Shown here: in pieces, positions 49,101 through 59,562 of the stretch
How the letters are laid out: each line of letters begins with the position of its first letter
Numbering within the stretch: the stretch's first letter is position 1
NCBI GenBank assembly: GCA_903813345.2
Contig: CAIIXF020000010.1
Span: 18,427,181 to 18,491,180, forward strand
DNA length: 64,000 nt
From: Owenia fusiformis
Lineage: Eukaryota > Annelida > Polychaeta > Sabellida > Oweniidae
Direction: 5' to 3'
The notes under the pieces: model-generated
Told to the model about the DNA's origin: nothing
Database searches by the model: none
What the model saw: only the letters and a program-made list of their open reading frames with translations
Program-made: the position numbers and the translations under genes

Positions 49101-52100
49101 TAAATGCTTTGCTAATGAAGATGATCTCACCTCAGTTGTAGACTCATTCCAAAGACTGGCTGAATGCTATTTTCCTAGATCTCCATAGCTTCAATTATCA
49201 ACTGAGACAATATTTGCATAGAGTCTATAGACACAGATGACTGTTGAATGTCACACAGAAGCAGCTTGCTTCTGATCGTGTACTGATGCTTAGAAATAAA
49301 TTAACTGGATGCTCTGGCAGGCAATTTATTGCTGAATCAATCTTGAATGTGACTTGTAATCAAATAACTTTCTCTTATTGCGATAATATGAATTCTTCTG
49401 GGCTCTAATTATAAAAGATGATGTCACTTCTTAGCGCCATACATACATACTTGAATTATCAATGGCCCCTAGATTGAATAACAAGGACACGAAATTACGT
49501 CAATTTGAAAACAGAAATCATGCGATGAATACCAAAATGATAAATTTATTTTGTGGAACAGAATGCTTTCCATACTCCTTTAATGTTGAACACTTATCTG
49601 TAGTGAACATACTGATAAAGAAATCAATTTGGAAACATCTACAGAACAGCATATCATATGGAAACATCTACAGAAGAGAGAACTAGAACTCAAAAGACTC
49701 AAACAATCTCTGTCGCAAACATATATTTTAAACACCTCAGTACAAAAAATTCTTCATTCTATAAAATAACGAACACCTGTATAACTCTAGTCAAACACCT
49801 CTCTGTAGAGAACAACTATAGAATAGCCCTGAAGAATGCACCTCTCTGAGTGAACACTTTGTTCACATTTGTCTGTCTTGCCATCTTGTCAATGTTATAT
49901 CTGTTATATCTCAATATTCAATATGCCTATATCATTATCCCTGATACTAGAAAAGCAACGACACAAAACATGAATCAATCAACAGAAACTCCTACAATAG
50001 ACTGCAAGTAATTTTTTGAATTTTTGAACTAAAAGAATAATAAAAGCTGATTTCAATCGTACATACCTCAAACTGTTCAGTTGTTCTGACCACACCCAGA
50101 GATGCCGTGCAAGACAAAATGACATAGGGACTATTAATCTAGTAATCCATAATACCTACAATATAACTCTCTCTCTCTAGAGAATTTCAGTATTCTACAA
50201 GTAGTTCCTCTTTTCTATCAGTTGATTATTTGGAATATTTCCTATTATTTGATTATTTATAACCAATTATCTATAATGTTAGTGTTGATAAACTACCTAT
50301 AGACCTCCTGTATATTTATTGTCACTATTATAATGCTGTCTATTGTCAGGCAGTTGTATAGGTATGGCGTGGTAATGGTATACAGGTATGTAATATGCAT
50401 ACATAGATAATTAATCAATCTATTATGCCGCTGCCACCATTGTAAGGTAACCCTAGACGATACCTCTGGGGAATTCACTGAACACCAGGGTCTCTAGTCT
50501 AGTCTGAAGTATGACCTTAAAAACTGGATATATGGGGTTTTAGCATCCTTGGTCCAAGAGTATTTCAATTCATTCCATGGGCTGGGACAGTGAATGCATG
50601 ATCTTGAAGGATGGGTTTTAGTTTCAATAGTAATTCAGTAGTTATTCGATCTTTGTAGATCCCTTCTGTATTAGTGTTGTCGCGATTAATCGATACATCG
50701 TGGTATACATCGCCAAAGCTGATTCTGGCGATGCATCGATGTCTGAAACAAAACATCAATGTTTTTAAAAAAATTAAATTTGATAAAAATACCCTTTCTT
50801 ACATGTCTTATTTCATTTTCCAATGTTTTCTGATATTCTTTCGTTTTAAAACGGTTTAAGTTCGTCGAGATGAACCATTAATCTAAAAAAATGTACTTTA
50901 CTTTCATTTCACGGTTACTAGAAGTTCCCGGATGTACCAGCGTACTCTTATTAATTTGTTCTATTCGGTATTTTAGTGCATTAGTGTTCGATATTTGAGT
51001 GCACTTATCTCGGACTTTTTCTCGATGTACATCGCAATGTGCATCAATGTTTACTACTGAAAATTGCCGATGCATCGATGTACGATTATGGCACATCGCG
51101 ACAACACTATTCTGTATATTATATTGTATCTTGGTTACTGCCATATTTGGCGAGCAATACCTCATTGGTACATTCCGTATGTGACACATTTTTACATTCA
51201 AAGACAGAGCCAGAAACTCCTCCTTGAGGGGCCCTGTGTTCTTTTATGTGTACTAGTACACAGACATACAAGGTGGACCACTGTCAAACACCCAGAATTA
51301 CATAATGCACAAACAAACTTGTCTGAACCGGGAAACGAACCCAGGTCAAGCGATAGTGGCAACCTCGACTCTGCCACTGAGACATAGGAGGTGGACTATA
51401 GCATACCCACAGGTCGTAATAAAAAAGTGAAATTAAACTACTAACACAACACACAGTGATAAATATTGCACGCTGAAGAATAAAATTGCCACTGTATAAT
51501 TTCCTAACATGCCCAAAACCTTAACAGATCTTGGCACTAGTTTGCTCTTGCATCTAATAAAAATTTCAAGTTAAATGATTCATATGGATAAGTAATCTTT
51601 TTTAGACTTTCGATGAGAAGATTTATATAGCATAGTGTGGTACCTATCTGAACACTCAGCAGCATAAGTCAATTATAATAGTGCACAAGTGCATTAAAAG
51701 GGGAATTTATATTATGAAGAGGAAATAACAACATGAATCAAAATGCTACACTATTATATTATTTAAGTGAAAATAAGCTTTGTGGCCCCGAAAGATGTCA
51801 ACTCCAATCAACACCTAGTGAATTATTTCTACCTTCTATAGGCTTTTTAAACCTATACAGACGTATACAATGCAACTGTCTTATACAAGTCAACATTTGA
51901 TAAACGAGATGACCAAAGGCAAAAGTTTGACACCAAGCCCGAGGTGATCAAATCTGATACTATCATATCTTTTTGTTTCACGATCAACGTGTCACCAATG
52001 AGATGTCATTGGCTTATCATAATGGTGGTTAACCATCATTTATGATTAATAGATAAATATTTTGGCAATGGAATAAAAACAAACTGTTGTTTGTAGAAAA

Positions 52101-55100
52101 CCTTTCATGCACTATAACAAATAGCACATGATGATTAATACATCGATCAATGCCATCAATATGCCAACGAACCAGTCAAGCCATGCTGATTGCATATATA
52201 TATTTATTATTTGGCATGACATTTAAAAATGCAGGTCTTTTGTGAATATTGAATGTCAACCTTTCAGAAACCTCTGAGGCTTTCCAACCATCTGGCACTT
52301 GGTCCATTCTTTTGGGTACTGTGGCTTGTCGCAATATCCCCCACATAAGAGGGTACAATATGAGAATGTATTATATGTATTATTGGAGTGGGCTGACACT
52401 TGAAAGATGACTATAGATTTTGCAGAACACTAAGTCATATCATCCTTGCTGCAAGGGTATTTTATATACATTTATGTGCATTAATAATTATGTACATATG
52501 AATTTAGTATAAATGAAGTTCTTTGAAGAAGGATGAAGTCATATTCCAAGGTGACAGTTTATAGATGTATAATTGCTTATCTGGATGGCCTGGATTAATG
52601 ATGTGTTAATTGCCTATGGTCAGCCAGAGGCCTGCTGCTTGTGATAACACTTCACTTCTGTTATTCTTAATCCTGGATTTGTGGATTAATGAGTCTGCGA
52701 CTAGGATCAGGGTCACAAATCAACATGCTATCAGGGATAATCCACTGCCTATTAATGATAATAAGCTTTGATCACATTCTTGCAATAAGTCCTTGCCTAC
52801 ACACCTTCCCTTTAGATCTCTGATAATTATTTCTGTACAAGATGGGAGGGGGGGGGGTGCCTTACCTAATAAGAGTATAGTTGAGTTGATTGTATAATAA
52901 AGTGAAATCTCTATCTACTGAACACTTCCTAAAAGTGATCATTTAATAGCCATGGCTTCAGTAGGCCATAGAGAATATAGCATGTTAGATGGAAAACAAA
53001 ACAAAATGTTGAGATTTATGAATTTTCGATGTAGAATAAATCTTCATCTGGTAAACTCATCATCAGGTAAACTGATGAAGATGTATGAATACATTGAAAA
53101 TTCATAAACCTCAACATTTTGGTTTGTTTTTAACAACATATTACATGTTAGATGGAGAGTATAACATTGATGTCAAATAATATTGCTGCTCGTTTATTGA
53201 TAATATCAAGCCTGAATAATCAGCAAAATGAAAAATAGAACATTAACATGCCAGGTACCAAAATCCATAGACCCTCCAAGTTCTGATTCCAATAAATCAC
53301 TAAACACTAAAATTGTAATTATAAAACTGTAACAGGGAACACAGACCAGAACTGCCACTTTCTTAAACTTAAAGGTGTCTGTCTATGTGTGTGGTCAGCC
53401 ACAGGCTCTCAAACAACAATCACAAAAATGCTGCATAAAATAAGAATAATTAGAGGCATGCTCCTATCCCCCAAGGAAAACCATTCTTTTGGAGACATAA
53501 ACCTCTGTACACTTTCCTTGTTTCTTAAAAGAAAGCTTCGCATTAGTCACATAAACCTTATATACACTAGGACCTAGCCCTCAGGTTGAAACCACAGATG
53601 TCAGACAACTTTTGTGGGTCTATTGACATGTTAGTTCTCAATATACTGGGCCAACTGATCAGCCATATAATGTAACAGAATATTTCCCACTTAGATTTGG
53701 TCCACTGCTCAATGAATTGCTACAAATCTATTTGTCAAAGACACACCAGTGTACAATCAATCCCATCATAAATTGTCTTTAGTTAGTCTGTATGCTCTCA
53801 CTCTCCAAAGGCTGTAGGATTGTTAGATATGTTAGAGGATGTTAGACATATTAGAGAGGGTGGCCACATAAAGGGCTAATGTAAAACTATATAATGATGA
53901 AGACAAACTTTATAACAGGAATGCGAGTTACAAATTAAAGACACGTATAATGGCATACAAATGATAACATTGCATCATGGGAAAAAATACCTCCTGTGTA
54001 TCAAGGGGATAAACATAATCTTCCTTTGATGAATCACTGAAACCCTCATAAACATTAGATGATTTCATTGATTCACTAAAATTAGTAATATGAATAAGGA
54101 AAAATGTATCGTGAACAGCAGTCATGAGCCTGTTTCAATTATTGAGCATTGCCTGTTAATGTGCATTATAGCAGTCAGCAAGTTAAAAGAAAATATCCCA
54201 TTGGTTTAATATGTTGTTGATATTAATTATAGACCAATTTTGACGAAAATAAGGCTATGATAATTCAATTATATGAACATTTGTTTTTTAGAAGTATGAA
54301 GGGATAAACTATTTATTTCAATCATAATCACAACTCTGAGACAGGGAGTTTGGCAAATCTTATATTTCTATTCTTTAAAACAAGGTGATGTACCCTTGAT
54401 GCCAATAAGTAAGTAGATAGTTCTCTTAAATCTTAAAGAAGCGAAACTATTAACAATTGGTAAAGGTGACCTGGCCTAGCATTGATAATTGTATATCTGA
54501 CACCAAAGATTAGTGAATACGTTACACTGTACAAGCTCAAACTTTTACTTTGAAGTAAACGTTATAATGTTTCAATATCTAATACATTAACAAACATTGT
54601 GTATAACTAACCTAACCACCTTAGAGTATATTTACCTGTAGACCTAACATACAATGTACTTAGTATACCATATCAATCACTATTTCTGACATTTGGTTTG
54701 TGAAGTTCTTAAAGTACATGATACACATACATATTCATGACTGGGGAATGGTGCCATATCCTCACAATACTAATTCAAAAAGTAGTTCAAATAATTAACT
54801 GTACTTACTGTGAAATATTTTTTGAGTATCATATGGTTCAGTATAGTTGGCAAGATCATCAGAGTCAGTGCTGTCCTCTAGTGGTGAATGACTATGTGGG
54901 GCAGTGAGCCGTACGAGATTAACTGCATCAACTGGGTCGCTATAGTCATCTATTATAATGTCCTGTAATGAAAAACAGCCATTAAAGAATCAAACTATAT
55001 ACATATTCAAGGCCATGCATTCCTATAATCCAGAACACAGAAAAAAGCATGTCCAATGAAACAAATGGTCCTAAAGAATGGCTGCTTAGAACATGGTCAA

Positions 55101-58100
55101 CAATTATGCAACAGGTCCATAATTATGATGGTAGCCTAAAACATGAAGCATTTCATATAGATTCTATGTTACACTGAATTAATGGTGTAAAGTTTGTGTA
55201 TCTGAGCCAATGCCCTTATAAATTCTTATTCAATGCAAAATATTTTGATCTACAACCTAATTATACCAGGAGAGGTAGAGGGCATGGTAAAAAGGCGCTG
55301 TATAAGGTCTAGAGCATAATAAAGACAGATGGAAGATTATCATTTGTCCCACTGATATAGATTATCACCAGTTCAATGGAAAATCATCAAAATCCATGAA
55401 TCATCTATGACCTAGCCATTGTACTTGAACTGACCTATAAAACAGAGGCTGACCGGCTGTTGGCAAGTTGTTTTTCAGGGTTAACACAGTTAGATAAATG
55501 TGTTGATTGAATGCACCAGCGAACATGGCATAATCTAGGTTGAAATAGCTTTGCTTTATTCCTTACAGATTTCATTCTATCAATAGCATCAAACATATGT
55601 TCCTGACACTATTGATATTCTAAGGAAAATAAAAGTAAGGTAGATTCTAGTTTTTAGTTTTTCAATTTTGATGTTAAGAATTTCATACTAAAGAGGCATC
55701 ATGGGGGTATTAAACCTGAATTAAGGCCAGGTATATAGACATAAAGCACTGAATACAAGCCATGCCTTGGCCAGCTGCCACCAAAGGGATGCACAACCTA
55801 TAATATAATTTTTCAGAGAGCTGCACATCTCTTTACAGTCTCAGAACTGAATAGTCCAAACAAATCCAAAGTGCAGGCAAAAAGAAGCTATTTTTGCCAA
55901 TTTAGACCAAAAAAAATACTTCTCCAAAAGAGGGAGACACTTAAATGGGGCTCTCAAGACCCAACCGAGTTCCTTATCTGTGGCTACAAGGATATGTGTA
56001 AAATAAATTCTCTTTGCTTTAATCAGTGATTTCACATTACAAAGGAAATGAATTGTGATAACTTTCTGAATAAAGAAAAACTCTAGATACTATTTTACTT
56101 TCATGTAGATAAGACAAACAGAACTGTCTATCTGGTACACAACAAACACAAAAAGCAGTGCTCTGATGGAAGAAACTAAAAAAAAAATGTTTAAAGATGA
56201 TCCTCCATATGACACCTTAAGATCAGCTGAGCTAGAACAGATGGATGAAACCGTGAGAAATATTCCAGTTCCTTCACAAAATTAAAATCACCTTTCCGTC
56301 AGAAAACAATAGAAAACACCTTGATTTGATTTCTCACCTGGTCCTCAAAAGATGAGAGTAAAAGGCAGGTATCTCAAACTTACAAGTCGAGGGTCTATAG
56401 ACTATACTAATCTAATATCTCCCCTGAGTATCTTTTACTTAAACTTAACTTATACAGGTACCATGATATAGCAAGACATTACCATGCAATATGTCACCAC
56501 CTGCCATTTGTTACAGGTGCCAAACAAAAACTCCTGAACCCCATTGCTGTCAGAGATAAGTCAGAGACATAAAAACACATCTTCTAGGATCATACTTTCA
56601 TTGAAATCAAAAACATGTGTGATGAAATTCAAAAGAAACTGATTGAAAGACATCTTACAAATATGAAAGTTGTTACTACCACGTTAATGTTAAGCTAGCA
56701 CAATTTACACGATTTCTTATCTAAACTTCAAGGTGAGAAATGATCTAAGTTTCTTGATAAAACCATCTTAATATTAACATATGAACATACCTAGTACGTA
56801 TCAGAGCTGTGAAAACACTTGAGAACACTTGAAAACCAATTAATGTTGTTAAGTAGTATGCATCATAAATGATGGTTAATACAGCCAAATTCATATTTTT
56901 GAAAACAATTGTTTTTTAAGTGTTATGCAGAATGCACTTTGAAATTGCCTAAAATGGCAAATTGTTTTTGTCTTCATTCTAGTGGTGGGACTCGTGTGAA
57001 TTATCCTACTTGAGTAGAGGCTCTTGAACACTCGATTTATTCGCGATTAAAATGAATGATTTTGGAAAAAAGTTCAGAAAAACTTTCTTCAGAAAGTTAC
57101 AAACTTTCACTTCCGGTAGCAATGTTTTCAAGTGTTCTCGGCTCAACCTACCTTGAATAACTCCAACATACTCATCAAATTATTCAAATAGAATAACTCA
57201 ATACACTTTGTTGATATGTTCTTGTTTTGCATTGAAAAGTAAAAAATTTAGCAATTTACGCTAATTTGTTTGACCTAGTTAAACATTTCATTGCACATGC
57301 GCAACCGGATGTAATCGATAAATAAAAACAAACACGAGAAAGCTAATTGTATTTGATTTATTATTCCAAACTTAAGGTATCATACTACAATGCTATATAT
57401 TAAGGAAGGCATCATTGCTAAACATTGTACAGAAATGTTGTACATTGGATGTGTTTTTTTACGTAAATTGCGGTTGAAAGGTGGATAAATCACATTTTCT
57501 TCATATTTTTTTTTATTTTTCTTCAATTCGAGTCAGAATTTACCAATCGATGAATCGTATTTACAGGGTTTGGCGAGTAGTTTTCGAGTCCACGAGTCAA
57601 TCGTTGCTCCACTACTTCATTCAATTAGTATTTTCCTAATATTTTAATATGGTTTAAAGTGTAATCTAGACCTTTTGTTCTGACCCACCCACTAAGCATG
57701 TTAGTCAAAATATGTAACGGAATCATTCAAACTTAGTCAACAGAATTTATAGAACACATAACCACATTATTTGGAATATTTCCTGTTAGATATACTTTAA
57801 AACAAAGTCTAACTTTTATGGCATTTTTATTCTACTTTATTCATGAACAGATTAAGATTTTTAGATTTGAATCTTGCATTCCTGAAAATATGTGATTTAT
57901 AAAATCACGGCGTTTTTATCAAATTTCATCAACAAATCCTTTGTTTCACTTTTATCTCATAAATAACCACATGGTTCTTTCAGTTGAATAGTTTTTCATT
58001 TCTTATAGCCGATTAAGACCTTTCAGTATAATAACACAGTCAACAGTACTGATCACGCCAGACAAAAGATGTTAATTAATAACAACACTTGCATCAACGG

Positions 58101-59303
58101 ATAGATTATTACAAGATCAGTATTGGGTGTTGAAATGATGACAGCCTTTCCTGACACTTTAATGAATCGGAGTTCATTCACAAATTCTGAGCCAATGTCA
58201 ATATTAAGAGTGAGTCATTGGAAAAAGTACATTATTGAACATGCTTGAATCTAATATCCTTTTGTCAGACAGTATAAATCAAATTCTTGAGGTTGATATG
58301 TTTTTTTAAAGTTTTATGTGATGATTGATTGAGATTTATTTTGAAATAAAGCAAAACTTACGTCAAAGTCAGTTCTATAAATGACAATAAACCCCTCCTT
58401 AAAACAATATCGGACACTGTTCAAGTTTCTTGAACTGAAATTGACTATTGTGTGATGTTCAAAGCTAATATGAATTGTCATTGACAAATACTAGAAGATA
58501 AAAAACAGTGGGTATTTTGTGAGTATAGGCCATGAGTGAGAGACGTGAATGAGCTGGGGGGGGGGGGGCTAGTGGAAGGGGGTTTGAGGGAAAATTTGAA
58601 AATGGGATTGCATTTTTGGGCCGTTTTGATTAAAAAATCTGACTAATATGAACTAATAAAATGTAAATTATTGGACATTTTTAAAGTGTGGGGCATTTCA
58701 ATAAAAAATCAACTTTTCTTTACATTTTGAAAGTACGGCATGGCGTTTTGTTTGTATATGACACTAACCCAGTGCAGTAGTTGACACAAAAAGCTAATCT
58801 AAATAACCACCAATCCATTTTTCTACCCCGAGATTTCAATACACAATGTAGTTGTATGGGTGACTTGAAAAATGAACCCCACATTCATGGGGGTAGTTAA
58901 AACCTTACATGGCCTCAGAGTCACTGACTCGATCATAACTCACCTGATCATTGATTGCACTGTCGTCTAGATATCCCTGGCTGGAACCACTATCAGACTT
59001 CAAACTCCCACTTCTGTCTTGTTGAAATAACACGGGTGGAGGTGGCAACGCTGGAGGTGAACGGTCCCCTGGACTGACTGGTTTGCCAGATTTAGAAACC
59101 ACAAAGTCGGATTTGTTTTGATTTTGACTTGAAAAGTGAACGAAATTCGACGAGTCAGTGTAACGAAAATGATCACCTTGTTCTTGGCTCAGACCCACTG
59201 TTTTATTGTCCGATACGTTAGCAGCTCTGTAATCTGGCGTGGGAGGCTCTGGTGGACTGAATCGCTTGGTTCTACTCAGGTTTTTCAACCACTTCGCTGC
59301 CAT
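28116..59303 (-). CDS. SHB: SHB/SHD-type SH2 domain adaptor
   Basis: Signalling adaptor related to vertebrate SHB, SHD, SHE and SHF; the exact paralog cannot be assigned. Exons, 5' to 3': 58944-59303, 54809-54962, 30827-31666, 29919-30164, 29020-29221, 28505-28624 and 28116-28299. Phases agree and give 701 aa. The N-terminus MAAKWLKN..PPEPPTPDYRA matches SHB/SHD MAKWL..PP.PP.PDY. Conserved motifs are DYSDPVDA, YTEPYDTQKI, LYDEPYED, DDRPGDDYDEPW and VDPAVELE, just before the SH2 domain (602 to about 695; WYHGSVSRQDAESLL, YLVRQS with Arg627, KLPIKGAEHMSLLHPV). Seven YxxP sites (Tyr127, 160, 191, 260, 409, 468, 516) suit Crk-type SH2 binding. A Pro-rich stretch (303-332) suits SH3 binding. Start chosen by homology; the longer frame upstream has no ATG. 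Confidence 0.93.
32563..32653. mobile_element. ~91-bp element with ~20-bp imperfect inverted ends
   Basis: CCCCAGAATTCATAGATGAA at the left is complemented, with about three mismatches, by TTCATGTATGGATTCTGGGG at the right. It has no coding capacity, and no clear target duplication was found. Confidence 0.6.
36164..36351. mobile_element. Mariner-like MITE, relative of 139-295
   Basis: The ends CAGTAAAATCTG and the complement CAGTAAAACCTGT form inverted repeats. TA follows the right end, but the left flank reads CA, so the duplication has decayed. The length is 188 bp. GTGTTC and GAGAGG phrases recur as in 139-295. Confidence 0.6.
36785..37935 (-). mobile_element. 5'-truncated non-LTR retrotransposon (LINE) with (AAT)n tail
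   Basis: On - an open frame of 272 codons (37067-37885), extendable in frame to about 37930 (LYDNLVQPIINYGCSIVGLH), matches the region after the reverse transcriptase. Its signatures are PLNNIQNRAGKMFLGV and a C-terminal zinc-knuckle-like CILCDNDCIEDEIHFLTQCE. About 260 bp of 3' UTR and a pure (AAT)n tail at 36786-36808 follow. The catalytic RT core is absent, so it cannot move itself. The frame is intact over 272 codons, suggesting a fairly recent insertion. Confidence 0.85.
39651..39725. repeat. Two-copy tandem duplication, 37-bp unit
   Basis: GATACAGGG(T/C)GTCCACT(C/T)GTTTAACTGCCTTTATTT occurs twice in direct succession. Confidence 0.85.
41500..42494 (-). mobile_element. LINE fragment with reverse transcriptase C-terminal half
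   Basis: An open frame of 318 codons on - (41538-42494). Near its N-terminus is GVPQGTILGPLLFIIYINDL, then the catalytic FLYADD box, GVLIDETLSWKPHI, and the usual C-terminal tail (WNDVPGDLLR). This places it in the CR1/L2/Jockey range of non-LTR elements. The N-terminal RT motifs and endonuclease are missing; the frame breaks just upstream of GVPQG. The uninterrupted frame suggests limited age. It differs in sequence from the LINE at 36785. Confidence 0.88.
42619..43320 (+). mobile_element. Internally deleted piggyBac element, TTAA ends
   Basis: It begins TTAACCTTTAGCGTGCTGCC and ends with the complement of TTAACCTTTACCATGCTGCC, so the target and inverted ends are plain. Subterminal GCCGGCGGACTCGTCCGCC hairpins follow the left end. 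At 42883-42981 a 32-codon ORF (MADKYDHNENVEEMNYDFEL onward) looks like the acidic N-terminus of a piggyBac transposase, then stops. No DDD catalytic region remains. A complete relative elsewhere in the genome would be needed to move it. Confidence 0.85.
44061..44127 (+). tRNA. tRNA-like sequence (box B intact)
   Basis: GTCTACTCTGTAGCATAATAGC resembles a degenerate D arm, and GGGTTCAAATCCC is a consensus box B. The anticodon and acceptor arms do not fold convincingly. Probably a pseudogene or SINE head. Confidence 0.35.
46520..46792. repeat. 12-bp microsatellite, AGCACAATCACC
   Basis: About 22 units of (A/G)(G/T)(C/T)ACAATCACC with point variants, without interruption. 12 is a multiple of 3, so one frame stays open (reads HNHQ-like) but has no support as a gene. 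Confidence 0.9.
50672..51109. mobile_element. 438-bp hAT MITE, 8-bp duplication TTCTGTAT
   Basis: It begins TAGTGTTGTCGCGAT and ends with its exact complement ATCGCGACAACACTA. TTCTGTAT flanks both sides (50664-50671, 51110-51117). Subterminal CGATGCATCGATGT phrases occur near both ends. It has no transposase. Confidence 0.93.
51319..51386 (-). tRNA. tRNA-like sequence (SINE head or pseudogene)
   Basis: Read on -, CTCAGTGGCAGAGTCGAGG resembles box A and GGGTTCGTTTCCC box B at the usual spacing. The acceptor stem is not convincing. Confidence 0.4.
52441..52535. mobile_element. 95-bp palindromic-ended MITE, 9-bp duplication AAGTCATAT
   Basis: Same ends as 21860-21932: CATCCTTGCTGCAAGGGTAT on the left and CTTTGAAGAAGGATG on the right. 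AAGTCATAT flanks both sides (52432-52440, 52536-52544). The middle is about 22 bp longer than in the other copy. Confidence 0.85.
52994..53143. mobile_element. 150-bp palindromic insert between 13-bp direct repeats
   Basis: CATGTTAGATGGA occurs at 52981-52993 and 53144-53156. Inside, AAAATGTTGAGATTTATGAA pairs with the complementary TTCATAAACCTCAACATTTT, and GATGAAGATGT pairs with AAATCTTCATC around the centre. The class is unknown. Confidence 0.65.
54963..56979 (-). other. SHB-like gene intron 1, proximal part
   Basis: About 2 kb of AT-rich intron with no exon or element I can support. Confidence 0.5.
56980..57614. mobile_element. 635-bp hAT MITE, 8-bp duplication CTTCATTC
   Basis: It starts TAGTGGTGGGACTCGTG, and the complement of its end is TAGTGGAGCAACGATTGACT. 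Exact CTTCATTC lies on both sides (56972-56979, 57615-57622). Subterminal ACTCG/CGAGT motifs repeat inside both ends. The interior has no transposase. It lies in SHB-like intron 1. Confidence 0.88.
57623..58943 (-). other. SHB-like gene intron 1, distal part
   Basis: No exon was recognised. An 11-G run lies near 58557, followed by G-rich then AT-rich sequence that resembles decayed repeat material. Confidence 0.5.
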
Positions 59304-59562
59304 TCTCAACTTTCATTTCATTTCCTAATTTTATGAAGTGAATAAAATGGCGAATTTGATTTGTCAAGATAAATTATTTAATTTATATTTATGTAAAATT
59401 CAACAGAACCGTGTTTACAAATAGTTACTTTTAGTTATAAGTAGTGTTCAAAATACAATATATGAGTTTCTATACAGCAGAAAAGCCAGATATTTGCGAT
59501 CAATTTAAAGCACCTGAGTTTGATGACGTCATTTCCGATTTATTAAATTCTAGAAAAACACG
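59304..59562. promoter_or_regulatory. Divergent promoter, SHB-like (-) / RSL24D1 (+)
   Basis: 259 bp between the two start codons. A full palindromic CRE, ATGACGTCAT, lies at 59523-59532, followed by TTTCCG (an ETS-like site on the other strand), about 30 bp before the RSL24D1 ATG. No TATA box is seen at a useful distance. The factors are inferred. Confidence 0.7.

Larger units (their letters stand above)
31667..54808 (-). other. 23-kb intron 2 of the SHB-like gene
   Basis: Between exons 2 and 3. No additional conserved exon or nested gene was recognised on either strand. Contents that can be named are listed separately: MITEs at 32563, 36164 and 52441, LINE fragments at 36785 and 41500, a piggyBac derivative at 42619, a microsatellite at 46520, a hAT element at 50672, tRNA-like sequences and a palindromic insert at 52994. 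The remainder is AT-rich. Confidence 0.7.

Noticed and set aside
49590-49860. Phrases such as CACCTCTCTGTAGAGAACA suggesting a member of the CAGTRAAACCTG MITE family.
   Set aside because: No matching inverted ends or TA flanks could be set, so borders are not supportable.
53928-54125. Minus-strand frame SNVYEGFSDSSKEDYVYPLD with AG before and GT after, in SHB-like intron 2; looks like an extra acidic/Tyr exon.
   Set aside because: The acceptor and donor phases do not fit exon 2 (ends phase 1) or exon 3; in the forced frame a stop follows at once. No family match.
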